Of a stretch of DNA of 64,000 nucleotides, positions 25,115-34,573 are shown piece by piece (position 1 is the stretch's first letter; the number at the start of each line of letters is the position of its first letter). The stretch comes from Paenibacillus sp. UNC451MF (lineage in GTDB: Bacteria > Bacillota > Bacilli > Paenibacillales > NBRC-103111). The stretch covers positions 620,001 to 684,000 of the forward strand of contig NZ_JMLS01000001.1 in NCBI RefSeq assembly GCF_000686845.1, given 5' to 3'. Position numbers and translations under genes: made by a program. Below the pieces are notes generated by a model, which had not been told where the DNA came from, did no database searches, and saw only the letters and a list, made by a program, of their open reading frames with translations.

Positions 25115-25261
25115 TTAGAGAAAGCTAAGTATGCCGATTGTGGCACTACCCAACATCCAATCCAGCATGGAGATTTGAGCTGCCCAACGATAATTAGCAG
25201 TTTGTTCAACTTCCATTTGGCGTTCTTTCATTTGCATTTCGAGCTCGAATAAGTTCATCAT
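25115..25261 (-). CDS. Small hypothetical protein, about 48 residues
   Basis: Divergent from the SgrR-like gene. AAAAGGAG at 25278-25271 (minus strand) is nine bases from ATG 25261, with ATG 25267 and ATG 25258 as alternatives. The product starts MMNLFELEMQMKERQ, has an amphipathic charged helix and ends in a short hydrophobic helix (MLDWMLGSATIGILSFL), so it may associate with the membrane. No known family. Confidence 0.45.
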   Translation of the reverse strand: MMNLFELEMQMKERQMEVEQTANYRWAAQISMLDWMLGSATIGILSFL

Positions 25262-25350
25262 TGTCATCCACTCCTTTTGTTTACTGATTATAACTGGATA
25301 AAGATGAATAAAAAGTGTAGAATGTGACATGGATTCTTCATCTTTTATTG

Positions 25351-27189
25351 TTGGAGGGGATTTTTATACTAGAACATTACTATCTGACCCTTCGAAAGCA
25401 GCTTCCGAATGCACTTGAAAAAGAAGAAATAGAGGTTACACTCCCTCAACTGACAGAATGGCTTCATTTCTCAAGTCGGAATGTGAATCTGGTATTAAGA
25501 AAAATGGAAGAGCAGTCGTGGATTCAATGGCTTCCAGGTCGAGGAAGAGGACATCGTTCCAGAATTGTATTCAGGATTTCTCGAGAGACGCTCGTTCTGC
25601 AGATGGCCCAGGGTCATGTAGGAAAAGGGGATTTGCAAAGAGCATTTGCCTGTATCGAAGAATATGATTACTTGCCCAATTTGAGGGATCAGTTTGTCTA
25701 CTGGCTGGATAGCCAATTCGGATACCGACCGGAAGGAAATGATGGAGAAAGAACGGATACTCTTCGGGTTCCATATCACAATCCAATTCAATGCCTTGAT
25801 CCTCCGTTCATCACCTTTGTTGTAGAATCCCATATGGCTAAACATATTTTTGATAATATTGTCCGCTACAATCGGCAAACCAAAACCATTGAACCCCATC
25901 TTGCTCATCATTGGTGCCACGATAAGACGGGAACAAGTTGGCTCTTTTATCTTCGCAAAGGCGTGCTGTTCCATCACGGAAGAGAAATGACGGCGCAAGA
26001 TGTCAAGTTCTCGTTAGATCGAATTCGGGATGAAGACGTAGACAGTCCTTATCGATGGATGTTTGAAAATGTGGAGAAGATTGAGGTATACGACCGATAT
26101 GCCGTCAGGATCAAACTATCACAGCCGAATTCCTTATTTTTGCATTGTTTAAGCTTTGATAGAGCTTCTATCGTACCTGAAGATATGGTACTGTCGCTAG
26201 GTGACGCATTTAAGCATAAACCTGTTGGAACTGGGCCGTTTCAAGTCGTGTCGCATGACAATAATATGCTGGTGTGCGAAGCATTTAATCGATATTTTGA
26301 TAAAAGGGCCCATTTGGATCGTATTGAAATATGGTACACTCCCGATTTACAAAGCAAGGTAAGCTATGTAGAACGGACCATGTATCGGATACGAACCCGA
26401 GGAGGGGAAGAATCGCGGGAGCAGCGGAATAACCTAAAGATACTATCTGACGGCTGCAGCAAGATGCTGACCTTTAATCTCAAGCTGGATGGTCCTCAAC
26501 AGCAGCTTAGCTTCCGTCAAGCCATTATACATGGAATTGATCGGAGGAGGAGCGAGCTTCTGAATTCCGACGATGCTTATTTGGCGGATTGGTTTGTCCC
26601 TCGAGTCGATACTTCCAGGCAGGATATGTTATACAATCCTGAGTTGGCGGAGCAGCTGCTTAAGGAAAGCGGTTATCAAGGAGAACCTGTTCTTTTGGCT
26701 GTATCCAAAGCTAATATGGAGGAAGCGGAGGCGCTCAGAAAGCTCATGGGTGAAATGGGCATTAACTTACAGCTGGAAGTTTTCAGTGACGACCCTAAGC
26801 AGCGGATCGTAACGGTGGAGCGAAGCCACCTGTGTTTGTACGTGATCATATTAGATGATGATTTGGTATTGTCCATATTGGAATTGTTTTTGGCGGATAA
26901 TAGCTTCGTTCGCAGACATCTTAGCGATGAACTAATTGCTGAGCTAATTCAGATCATCGAGAAGATATTCAGAATTGATTTAGAGTACGGTTCAGACGGT
27001 CAAATGGAGTGGATAAACGAGCTTGAACGCTTAGTAAAGAAAAACGCCGCAGTGTTCTTCATGTATCGTTGGCAGCAAAGGACCTTTTATCATCCGTCTT
27101 TAAGAGGCGTATCTTTGAATTCGCTTGGATGGGTCCCTTTTCGCGATGTATGGTTCGAGCCGGTTGTACTGAACGAGCAGGCAAATTAG
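25351..27189 (+). CDS. SgrR-like regulator with oligopeptide-binding-type C-terminal domain
   Basis: About 612 residues. The N-terminal ~110 residues form an SgrR-type DNA-binding domain (LEHYYLTLRKQL, LTEWLHFSSRNVNLVLRKM, WLPGRGRGHRS). The remainder is an SBP_bac_5 solute-binding domain (YNRQTKTIEPHLAHHW, LRKGVLFHHGREMTAQDVKFSLDRI, PVGTGPFQVV) without any signal peptide, so the protein is a cytoplasmic ligand-sensing regulator. The start is uncertain: GGAGGGG at 25353-25359 fits only ATA 25366, just before the family's usual LEHY; TTG 25351 is the nearest standard codon. Its target genes are not evident. Confidence 0.83.
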   Translation: MEGIFILEHYYLTLRKQLPNALEKEEIEVTLPQLTEWLHFSSRNVNLVLRKMEEQSWIQWLPGRGRGHRSRIVFRISRETLVLQMAQGHVGKGDLQRAFACIEEYDYLPNLRDQFVYWLDSQFGYRPEGNDGERTDTLRVPYHNPIQCLDPPFITFVVESHMAKHIFDNIVRYNRQTKTIEPHLAHHWCHDKTGTSWLFYLRKGVLFHHGREMTAQDVKFSLDRIRDEDVDSPYRWMFENVEKIEVYDRYAVRIKLSQPNSLFLHCLSFDRASIVPEDMVLSLGDAFKHKPVGTGPFQVVSHDNNMLVCEAFNRYFDKRAHLDRIEIWYTPDLQSKVSYVERTMYRIRTRGGEESREQRNNLKILSDGCSKMLTFNLKLDGPQQQLSFRQAIIHGIDRRRSELLNSDDAYLADWFVPRVDTSRQDMLYNPELAEQLLKESGYQGEPVLLAVSKANMEEAEALRKLMGEMGINLQLEVFSDDPKQRIVTVERSHLCLYVIILDDDLVLSILELFLADNSFVRRHLSDELIAELIQIIEKIFRIDLEYGSDGQMEWINELERLVKKNAAVFFMYRWQQRTFYHPSLRGVSLNSLGWVPFRDVWFEPVVLNEQAN

Positions 27190-27249
27190 TGTAGGTTTAA
27201 AGGGCTGATCCATTATATCTATGAAACGAGCAGATTGTGAAATACGTCT

Positions 27250-27298
27250 GGGATCTTAATAGACTCTTCTTTACGGAGTCCGTTAAGATCCCTTTTTT
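27250..27298 (+). terminator. Rho-independent terminator after the SgrR-like gene
   Basis: GGGATCTTAA (27250-27259) and TTAAGATCCC (27283-27292) are perfect arms with an inner GACTC/GAGTC stem, followed by six T. Confidence 0.9.
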
Positions 27299-27483
27299 AT
27301 ATGGATAATAGGTTGATTTATATAGAGTGACCAATTGTCAAATAATTGCCCTATATAATGTGTGTTAATTAGTATTATAACATACTATTGATAATGAATA
27401 GTGTGTATGATATCGTATGGATATTGGAATTATACCACTTCATTCCACAGCCAGCTTTTCATATTATGACGGGGGGAACCAGC

Positions 27484-30174
27484 ATGTTAAGAGTAATGCC
27501 TTTTGAGCAGGGGAACGCAAGCATGAAGCATTTGTTAGGAGGTAAAGGAGCTAATCTAGCCGAGATGACGCGTGTCGGATTACCCGTGCCACCCGGATTT
27601 ACGATAACGACCGATGTGTGCCGTGCTTATTATGCGGCTGATCGCAAGCTTCCTGAAGGATTATTCGAGGAAGTGCTATCGGCAATGAAGCAATTGGAAC
27701 AAGCTAAAGGCGAACGTTTCGGCGATTCCGAGCAGCCGCTGCTTGTTTCCGTTCGTTCCGGCTCCGTCACATCTATGCCGGGCATGATGGATACAATCTT
27801 GAATCTGGGATTAAACGATGAAACGGTGGAAGGGCTTGCACGCTCTACCGGCGATGCCAGGTTCGCCTATGACTGTTACCGCCGTTTGATTCAAATGTTC
27901 GGCAACGTAGTGTTTGATATGGAAGGATATCACTTTGAATTTCTTCTGCAGCGTATGAAGCAGCAGCAGGGTTTCGATCAAGATCATCAAGTGACGGCGG
28001 AAGCTTGGAAAACGCTTATTGCAGAATATAAGGCTGTAATCGCAAAACATGCAGGCCGTTCTTTCCCCCAACAAGTGATTGAACAGCTGCAGCTGGCGGT
28101 TGAAGCGGTATTTCGTTCGTGGAACAACCATCGTGCACAAATTTATCGCAATATTCATCAAATTCCGGATGAACAGGGGACGGCGGTTAACGTACAATCC
28201 ATGGTATTCGGCAATATGGGCACAGATTGTGGTACCGGAGTCGTATTTACTCGCAATCCTTCTACTGGTGAACATATATTGTATGGAGAGTTTTTGATGA
28301 ATGCGCAGGGAGAAGACGTTGTGGCTGGTGTAAGAACACCGATGCCTATCGCCAAGCTAGAAGAGGAGCTGCCTGAAGTGTATGCACAGCTTGAATCGGC
28401 GGCGATAAAGCTTGAGAAGCATTACCGCGATATGCAAGATATTGAATTTACTGTGGAGAAAGGAAAGCTCTACTTGCTGCAAACTCGTAACGGCAAACGG
28501 ACTGCTCAGGCCGCGGTACAACTGGCGGTTGGGTTTGTGAAAGAAGGCACGATCACAAAAGAGGAGGGGATTCAACGGATTGAACCCTTTCATTTGGATC
28601 AGCTGCTGCATCGTGCCATCGATACGTCTTCAGAGCTTGACGTTTTGGCGTCCGGCCTTCCTGCTTCACCCGGAGCGGCTACAGGGCAAGCCGTCTTCGA
28701 CGCCGATACGGCCGAAGCTTGGTCCCGTGCCGGTAAGAAGGTCATTCTTGTGCGCTCGGAGACAACGCCCGAGGATATTCACGGCGTGCTTGTCGCCGAG
28801 GGTGTACTTACAAGCCGTGGCGGGATGACTAGCCACGCGGCGGTTGTTGCCCGCGGGATGGGCAAGCCTTGCGTATGCGGCTGCGAGCCCATCCGGCTGC
28901 GTGAACGAGCCTTCGATGTCGTAGTCACCGATTCGGTGACGGCGACGATAGCCGAAGGGGAGTGGATCTCGATTGACGGCGCCACGGGGCGCGTCATTCG
29001 CGGGGTTGTGCAGCTGCGCGAGCCGGAGCTGACCGCGGAGCTCGTAGAGCTGCTGGCATGGGCGGATGATATCCGCCGTCTGCAGGTGTACACGAACGCG
29101 GATACGCCGGAGGATGCCGGCAAGGCTCGCAGCTTCGGTGCGGAGGGCATCGGCTTATGCCGCACCGAGCACATGTTTATGTCGCCGGAGCGTGTACCTG
29201 TCGTCCGCGGCATGATTTTGGCCGACCAGCCGGAGGAACGGGCTGCTGCGCTTGCTGAATTGCTGCCCATGCAGCAAAGTGATTTTGAAGGGATTTTCCG
29301 TGCAATGGCTGGATTGCCGGTCACTATTCGCCTATTAGACCCTCCGCTGCATGAATTTTTGCCTAACATGGAAGAACTCGCTATCCAGTATTCACTCCTA
29401 TCGCAGCAGAAGATTGGCAATACGGAGGAGCTCCAACGAGTGGAGCGCATGCTCAGGAAAGTACGCAGCCTGCATGAGATGAACCCGATGCTGGGTACAC
29501 GCGGCTGCCGCCTTGGGCTCATTCATCCTGAAATTTATGAAATGCAGGTAGAAGCCATATTCCGTGCTGCGCTTCAATGCCTAGATGAGAAGGTGGATGT
29601 TCGACCTGATATTATGATTCCGCTTGTAGGACACGAGAGCGAACTGAAAATCATGCGTGAACTGGTCGACCGCAAAGCGGCAGAGGTATTGGGAGCACGA
29701 TTGAGCACGGTTCACTATAGAGTGGGTACAATGATTGAAGTACCAAGGGCCGCTATTACAGCGGGCTCTATCGCGAAGCATGCGGATTTCTTCTCATTTG
29801 GCACGAACGACTTGACTCAGATGACGCTCGGCTATAGCCGGGACGATGCAGAAGGAAAATTTCTTACTCACTATGTAGAGAGTAAGGTTCTGCCGAGCAA
29901 TCCGTTCCAGGTGCTTGATCAGGAAGGTGTCGGAACGTTGATCCGCTGGGCTGCCGCGCAGGGTAAGTCCACAAAACCGCAATTGAAAACCGGTATTTGC
30001 GGTGAGCATGGCGGCGACAAGGAATCCATTTTCTTTTGTCACGCAGAGGGACTTGATTATATCAGCTGCTCCCCTTATAGGGTACCGCTTGCCCGTATCG
30101 CGGCAGCACAGGCCGCCATTGCCTTGGGCAATCCTTCGGAGCAAGCTTCTATAAAGCCTGCACAGTCTGCTTAA
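27484..30174 (+). CDS. ppdK: Pyruvate, phosphate dikinase
   Basis: Interconverts pyruvate, ATP and phosphate with phosphoenolpyruvate, AMP and pyrophosphate. About 896 residues with all three parts: the ATP-grasp domain (ASMKHLLGGKGANLAEM near the start, LLVSVRSG, TRNPSTGE), the swivelling phosphohistidine domain with GGMTSHAAVVARGMGKPC, and the PEP/pyruvate TIM barrel (GLCRTEHMF, SFGTNDLTQMTLG, ICGEHGG). The frame opens at 27388, but the family begins at the equivalent of ATG 27484, which follows GGGGGGAACC. No PDRP regulatory kinase gene is adjacent. The part around 28650-29280 looks richer in GC than its flanks. Confidence 0.96.
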   Translation: MLRVMPFEQGNASMKHLLGGKGANLAEMTRVGLPVPPGFTITTDVCRAYYAADRKLPEGLFEEVLSAMKQLEQAKGERFGDSEQPLLVSVRSGSVTSMPGMMDTILNLGLNDETVEGLARSTGDARFAYDCYRRLIQMFGNVVFDMEGYHFEFLLQRMKQQQGFDQDHQVTAEAWKTLIAEYKAVIAKHAGRSFPQQVIEQLQLAVEAVFRSWNNHRAQIYRNIHQIPDEQGTAVNVQSMVFGNMGTDCGTGVVFTRNPSTGEHILYGEFLMNAQGEDVVAGVRTPMPIAKLEEELPEVYAQLESAAIKLEKHYRDMQDIEFTVEKGKLYLLQTRNGKRTAQAAVQLAVGFVKEGTITKEEGIQRIEPFHLDQLLHRAIDTSSELDVLASGLPASPGAATGQAVFDADTAEAWSRAGKKVILVRSETTPEDIHGVLVAEGVLTSRGGMTSHAAVVARGMGKPCVCGCEPIRLRERAFDVVVTDSVTATIAEGEWISIDGATGRVIRGVVQLREPELTAELVELLAWADDIRRLQVYTNADTPEDAGKARSFGAEGIGLCRTEHMFMSPERVPVVRGMILADQPEERAAALAELLPMQQSDFEGIFRAMAGLPVTIRLLDPPLHEFLPNMEELAIQYSLLSQQKIGNTEELQRVERMLRKVRSLHEMNPMLGTRGCRLGLIHPEIYEMQVEAIFRAALQCLDEKVDVRPDIMIPLVGHESELKIMRELVDRKAAEVLGARLSTVHYRVGTMIEVPRAAITAGSIAKHADFFSFGTNDLTQMTLGYSRDDAEGKFLTHYVESKVLPSNPFQVLDQEGVGTLIRWAAAQGKSTKPQLKTGICGEHGGDKESIFFCHAEGLDYISCSPYRVPLARIAAAQAAIALGNPSEQASIKPAQSA

Positions 30175-30272
30175 TTACTTTCTTTAAGCAACTTTATTAT
30201 AAAAAAAATTGAATTGGGCAATAATGGTTAATCCATTTATAAATGAGGAACACGGGACGAGGTGCAGCTATT

Positions 30273-30716
30273 GTGGAAAAAACATTTTTAATGGTCAAAC
30301 CGGATGGAGTACAGCGGGGGTTGATCGGAAAATTGGTTCAACGCTTTGAGGACAAAGGCTTTCAGCTCGTTGGAGCTAAGCTAATGCATATAAGCAGGGA
30401 GCAGGCACAGACGCACTATGCGGAGCATGCGAGCAAGCCGTTTTTTGGTGAACTGGTGGACTTCATTACTTCAGGCCCTGTATTCGCAATGGTATGGCAA
30501 GGGGAGCAGGTGGTAGCGTTGTCCCGGGCCATGATGGGCAAGACCAGGCCGATGGAGGCCGCAGCAGGAACGATTCGTGGAGATTATGCGGTTCGTACCG
30601 AAAGCAATATCATCCATGGATCCGATTCACCGGAAAGCGCCGAGCGGGAAATCGCTCTCTTCTTTAAGCCGGAGGAGCAATTGAGTTACGAGCATACAAT
30701 GCAACGCTGGATTTAG
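30273..30716 (+). CDS. ndk: Nucleoside diphosphate kinase
   Basis: Transfers phosphate between nucleoside di- and triphosphates. 147 residues, the normal family length, with [17 protein letters not shown] at the start and the phosphohistidine motif [16 protein letters not shown] (His115). GAGGTG eight bases upstream marks GTG 30273; the longer frame from 30243 adds residues not found in the family. Cytoplasmic, hexameric or tetrameric in relatives. It follows ppdK by about 100 bases and ends in a terminator. Confidence 0.95.
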   Translation: MEKTFLMVKPDGVQRGLIGKLVQRFEDKGFQLVGAKLMHISREQAQTHYAEHASKPFFGELVDFITSGPVFAMVWQGEQVVALSRAMMGKTRPMEAAAGTIRGDYAVRTESNIIHGSDSPESAEREIALFFKPEEQLSYEHTMQRWI

Positions 30717-30752
30717 GCTGTGAATCCTATCCAAGAATAACTAGATGTAAAG

Positions 30753-30788
30753 TCACTCCTTGACGGGAAAGTCGGGAGTGATTTTTTT
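30753..30788 (+). terminator. Rho-independent terminator after ndk
   Basis: TCACTCC (30753-30759) and GGAGTGA (30775-30781) followed by seven T. Confidence 0.85.
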
Positions 30789-30965
30789 CTGTCCGGATCT
30801 GCTTCGTTTCACTGTATCTTGAGGAATGCTCGAAAGTCGTTTGATGTTTTATCGAAAATTGGTTACATTGAGAAGGAGGTATCGCCATACAAATTAGGTA
30901 AGTACATATGCTTCTGCGTTAAACCCTAAAATGTGTATAAGAGCCGATAAGGAGAGATAGGAACA

Positions 30966-32081
30966 ATGAGAGATCCAAGATTAAAAGTGTTGGCAAGCAA
31001 TTTAATTCGATATTCCGTGAACCTTCAGCCGGGTGAAAATATTTTAATCGAAATGATAGGGATCAAAGATCAGGAGCTAACTAAATGCTTAATTGAGGAA
31101 GCTCATGCTGCTGGAGGTCATCCGTTTATTGAACTGCGTGACCCGGCTGTAACCCGCAGTTTAATGCTTCACGGTACGAAGGAGCAATATCATACGCTTA
31201 AAGAGCTGGAACTAAGCCGGATGAAACAGATGCAAGCTTATATCGGGGTTCGCAGTGGTGACAACATTACGGAGACATCCGATGTGCCAGAGGCGCAGAT
31301 GAAGCTCTATGTGACGGAATACCAGCGTCCTGTAACGGATCAACGCGTAAATCATACCAAGTGGTGTGTGATGAGATACCCAAATCCGTCCATGGCTCAA
31401 TTAGCTAACACCAGTACGGAAGCGTTCGAGGATTTTTATTTCCAAGTGTGCAACCTGGATTACAGTAAAATGGGGAAAGCGATGGAATCGCTGGTCAACC
31501 TAATGAACCGGACCGACAAAGTAAGGCTTGTAGCCCAGGGGACGGATTTGACTTTCTCCATCAAGGACATTCCTGCTATTCCATGCGCAGGTAAAAACAA
31601 TATTCCGGACGGCGAAGTATTCACTGCGCCTGTGAAAAATTCTGTTAACGGCACCTTGTCCTACAATACCCCTACGATCTACCAAGGCACTTCCTTCGAG
31701 AATGTAATGCTTCGCTTTGAGAACGGAAAAATCGTAGAAGCAACAAGCAACAATACGAAGAAGCTGAACGAAATTTTGGATACGGATGAAGGCTCAAGAT
31801 ACATAGGTGAATTTGCCATTGGTGTGAATCCGTACATTAAGCACCCGATGAAGGATATTTTGTTCGATGAAAAAATTGACGGCAGCATTCATTTCACGCC
31901 GGGAAATGCGTATGAGGATGCCGATAACGGTAATCGTTCCTCTGTGCATTGGGACATGGTGTTGATCCAGCGTCCGGAATTCGGCGGGGGCGAAATTTAC
32001 TTCGATGACGTACTCATTCGTAAAGATGGCAAGTTCGTTATTACGGAGCTAGAGCAGCTGAATCCGGAAAACCTGATTTAA
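30966..32081 (+). CDS. Aminopeptidase, M29 family
   Basis: Cytoplasmic metallo-aminopeptidase of 371 residues (AmpS/AmpT/PepS type). Typical elements are NLIRYSVNLQPGENILIE, GTDLTFSI, NIPDGEVFTAP (metal-binding Glu) and GEFAIGVNP, then RSSVHWDMVL containing a metal-binding His and Asp near the C-terminus. Removes N-terminal residues from peptides using two divalent metals. AAGGAGAGATAGGAACA precedes ATG 30966. It is transcribed alone and ends in a terminator shared with the convergent AraC gene. Confidence 0.93.
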   Translation: MRDPRLKVLASNLIRYSVNLQPGENILIEMIGIKDQELTKCLIEEAHAAGGHPFIELRDPAVTRSLMLHGTKEQYHTLKELELSRMKQMQAYIGVRSGDNITETSDVPEAQMKLYVTEYQRPVTDQRVNHTKWCVMRYPNPSMAQLANTSTEAFEDFYFQVCNLDYSKMGKAMESLVNLMNRTDKVRLVAQGTDLTFSIKDIPAIPCAGKNNIPDGEVFTAPVKNSVNGTLSYNTPTIYQGTSFENVMLRFENGKIVEATSNNTKKLNEILDTDEGSRYIGEFAIGVNPYIKHPMKDILFDEKIDGSIHFTPGNAYEDADNGNRSSVHWDMVLIQRPEFGGGEIYFDDVLIRKDGKFVITELEQLNPENLI

Positions 32082-32096
32082 GCTATTTAAAAAAAG

Positions 32097-32127
32097 AGGA
32101 CGCAGCAACGACGCTGCGTCCTTTTTA
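32097..32127. terminator. Bidirectional terminator between the aminopeptidase and AraC genes
   Basis: Perfect ten-base stem AGGACGCAGC (32097-32106) and GCTGCGTCCT (32113-32122), with a T-run after and an A-run before, so it can work in both directions. Confidence 0.9.
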
Positions 32128-33012
32128 TTTGCCTGCCCACTTGCGGTATTGGAGCGGCGACATGCCGCATGCCGACTTGAAGATGCGCCCGAAGTGGGTG
32201 CTGCTGTCGAAGCCGACCTGCTCGGTAATGCCGGTCACAGACATTCGGGTTGATTTCAGGAGCTGTTGGGCCTCTTGCACCCGCAAGCTGTTGACGTATT
32301 CAATAACACCGAACCCTGTCACCTCTTTATAGATGCGACACAAATAATAGGGGCTTATATGAAAATGCCCGGATAGTTCTTTCAAAGACATCGGTTCTCG
32401 AAAATGTTCATTAATATATTTCACAATATCAGATACTTTGCGGTGAAGGGTTGTGGGGTGGTCCGAGGTTTTGCCTCTACTGTCGGAATTCTGGATATGC
32501 CTGTATATCATGAGCAGCAGCTCTCCAAGCAATATCCGGATATAGCCTTCAGTACCGTACTGGGTGTGCCTTTGCTCCCTGAGCATTTTCTCGACAATAG
32601 ATTCAATCATGATGAGCTCTCTTGCATCGGGGTGGAGGATGGGTCCTTCGTTGAACACATCAAACAAGTCTTCCATAATCGATCGATACATCGGTTCCAT
32701 AAAATGATCTTTGAAATTAATTAAAATCCGCTCGTGATGAGGAGAATTCGCTTCCATTGTTTTGTGCAGCACATTGGGCTGGATGAGGACCAAATCCCCT
32801 TTTTTTACATGATAAGAGCGGTCTTTAATGAAATAATACCGTTCCCCTGCGCGCATATAATAGATTTCGTACGAATCATGGGAATGGTTTTGTTTCATAT
32901 TGAATGTATCCTTGCGAATGGATTGATGCAGATGAAAGCCGTCCTTTTCGGCTAGGAAAGAAAAAGGCTTTGGTTCTGGCTTCGACACGTTTGGTGGAAC
33001 AGAGCTTTTCAT
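32125..33012 (-). CDS. AraC family transcriptional regulator
   Basis: A 295-residue AraC-type regulator. The N-terminal cupin domain has NHSHDSYEIYYMRAGERYYF and LVLIQPNVLHKT; the C-terminal double HTH has MSLKELSGHFHISPYYLCRI, VIEYVNSLRVQEAQQLL and FGRIFKSACGMSPLQYR. It is divergent from a Gfo/Idh/MocA dehydrogenase and most likely controls it in response to a sugar. A GGGAGG site supports ATG 33012. A clear paralogue lies at 36869-37726, also divergent from a catabolic gene. Confidence 0.93.
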   Translation of the reverse strand: MKSSVPPNVSKPEPKPFSFLAEKDGFHLHQSIRKDTFNMKQNHSHDSYEIYYMRAGERYYFIKDRSYHVKKGDLVLIQPNVLHKTMEANSPHHERILINFKDHFMEPMYRSIMEDLFDVFNEGPILHPDARELIMIESIVEKMLREQRHTQYGTEGYIRILLGELLLMIYRHIQNSDSRGKTSDHPTTLHRKVSDIVKYINEHFREPMSLKELSGHFHISPYYLCRIYKEVTGFGVIEYVNSLRVQEAQQLLKSTRMSVTGITEQVGFDSSTHFGRIFKSACGMSPLQYRKWAGK

Positions 33013-33113
33013 ATTATTGGGGCCTCCCTGCAAGTTATGAATAAGGAGATTAGTGCAATATAGGTAGAAAAAACTGAAATGTAAGCAATTTTAGTGCTGT
33101 TTTCGAATATTTA

Positions 33114-33125
33114 TTGCGCTATACT
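33114..33125 (+). promoter_or_regulatory. Putative -10 region of the Gfo/Idh/MocA gene with TTGCGCTAT element
   Basis: TTGCGCTAT at 33114-33122 runs into TATACT (33120-33125), 31 bases before the start codon. The same nine bases occur at almost the same distance before uxaE (37862). No good -35 box is seen, as expected for an activator-dependent promoter. Confidence 0.4.
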
Positions 33126-33156
33126 CACAATAACACAGACAAGGGAGGAAATATAG

Positions 33157-34443
33157 ATGTCAAGTCGTAAACGTTATGCAGTCGTAGGTACGGGAGGTAG
33201 AGCTGGTTTCTTCTACACCTCCATTGCTCGCGATTATAAAGATACGTCCGAGCTTGTTGCTTTTTGCGATATTAACCAAACCCGAATGAATGTTGCTAAC
33301 AAAAAATTGGAACCGTTCGGTGTACGTCCGATTCCTACTTATAAATCACAAGATTTTGAACGCATGATTGAAGAAACTAAACCGGATATCATCATTGTAA
33401 CAACGGTTGACCGGACTCACCATACTTATATTATCCGCGCAATGGAGTTAGGCTGCGATGTTATTACTGAGAAGCCGATGACAGTGGACGAAGTGAAATG
33501 CCAGGAGATCTTGGATGCAGTAGAAAGAACCGGCCGCAATCTGCGCGTTACATTCAATTACCGCTACTCTCCACATAATACCAAAATCCGTGAGCTGATT
33601 ATGGACGGTGCGATTGGTGATGTGCACTCGGTTCATTTTGAATGGCTGCTCAATACGAAGCACGGAGCTGACTATTTCCGTCGTTGGCACCGCGACAAAC
33701 GCAATAGCGGCGGCTTGCTCGTGCATAAATCGACGCATCACTTTGACCTGGTTAACTTCTGGCTTGGAACACAGCCTAAGACCGTATTTGCACTGGGTGA
33801 CTTGATGTTCTACGGACGTGAAAATGCCGAAAAACGCGGTGTTACCGAGTTTTATTCCCGTGCCCAAGGCAGCGAATATGCCAAGAACGATCCATTCGCA
33901 TTGCACCTGGAGCAAAACGAGAATTTGAAAGCCATGTACCTGGATGCCGAGAAGGAAGACGGATACTACCGTGACCAGAGCGTATTCGGAGACGGCATTA
34001 ACATCGAAGATACGATGGGGGTTATGGTTAAATATCGCAACAATGCGATACTTACGTACAACCTCTATGCGTATGCACCTTGGGAAGGTTTCCGTGTATG
34101 CTTCAATGGCAGCAAAGGCCGTATTGAAATGAACGTTGTTGAAGCTTCTTACGTTAATTCCGGAGGCGAACAAGCATTGGAAGGCGCGGTTAAAGGGAAG
34201 AAAATTACGGTATTCCCGATGTTCGATGCTCCTTACGAGGTTAAGGTTGAAGAAACGAAGGGCGGCCATGGAGGCGGAGACCCTGTGCTGTTAAACGACT
34301 TGTTCGGAGAGAAAGCACCGGATCGCTTCAATCGTGCAGCTTCTCACGTAGATGGCGCAATGTCTATCCTGACAGGTATCGCAGGCAATCATTCCATCAA
34401 AACCGGACTTCCGGTTCAAGTGGCTAACTTGGTTAAGTTCTAA
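33157..34443 (+). CDS. Gfo/Idh/MocA family oxidoreductase
   Basis: A 428-residue NAD(P)-dependent dehydrogenase-type protein. The Rossmann motif GTGGRAGFF is at the N-terminus and TEKPMTVDE holds the EKP lysine at about residue 107. RWHRDKRNSGGLLVHKSTHHFD, with the conserved catalytic-region histidines, lies in the second domain. The length and the THHFD motif place it in the branch of larger sugar or uronate oxidoreductases, but the substrate is unknown. GGGAGGAAATATAG precedes ATG 33157. Divergent from an AraC regulator, which probably governs it. Confidence 0.92.
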   Translation: MSSRKRYAVVGTGGRAGFFYTSIARDYKDTSELVAFCDINQTRMNVANKKLEPFGVRPIPTYKSQDFERMIEETKPDIIIVTTVDRTHHTYIIRAMELGCDVITEKPMTVDEVKCQEILDAVERTGRNLRVTFNYRYSPHNTKIRELIMDGAIGDVHSVHFEWLLNTKHGADYFRRWHRDKRNSGGLLVHKSTHHFDLVNFWLGTQPKTVFALGDLMFYGRENAEKRGVTEFYSRAQGSEYAKNDPFALHLEQNENLKAMYLDAEKEDGYYRDQSVFGDGINIEDTMGVMVKYRNNAILTYNLYAYAPWEGFRVCFNGSKGRIEMNVVEASYVNSGGEQALEGAVKGKKITVFPMFDAPYEVKVEETKGGHGGGDPVLLNDLFGEKAPDRFNRAASHVDGAMSILTGIAGNHSIKTGLPVQVANLVKF

Positions 34444-34460
34444 TCTACTCATTTAATCAT

Positions 34461-34505
34461 AAAGCGCGGGGAAATCGCTTAAAAGAGCGTCCCTGCGCTT
34501 TTTTT
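34461..34505 (+). terminator. Rho-independent terminator after the Gfo/Idh/MocA gene
   Basis: AAAGCGC and GGGA pair with TCCC and GCGCTTT around an inner loop, followed by a run of T. Confidence 0.8.
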
Positions 34506-34573
34506 ACGAGAATGAATCGTTTATACTTTGGATATCTATTAACAACAATAAAGTCAGTTAGGAGAATGCAAGA

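Noticed and set aside
28779-29522. 247-codon serine/arginine-rich antisense frame in ppdK
   Set aside because: Typical artefact of a GC-rich coding region; ppdK motifs are intact on the other strand.
30871-30901. Strong ribosome-site-like AGAAGGAGGT followed by ATA and four codons to a stop
   Set aside because: No standard start codon and a five-codon frame only; likely coincidence or part of the aminopeptidase leader.
33448-34269. 273-codon open frame antisense to the Gfo/Idh/MocA gene
   Set aside because: Shadow of a clear oxidoreductase gene with conserved EKP and THHFD motifs.
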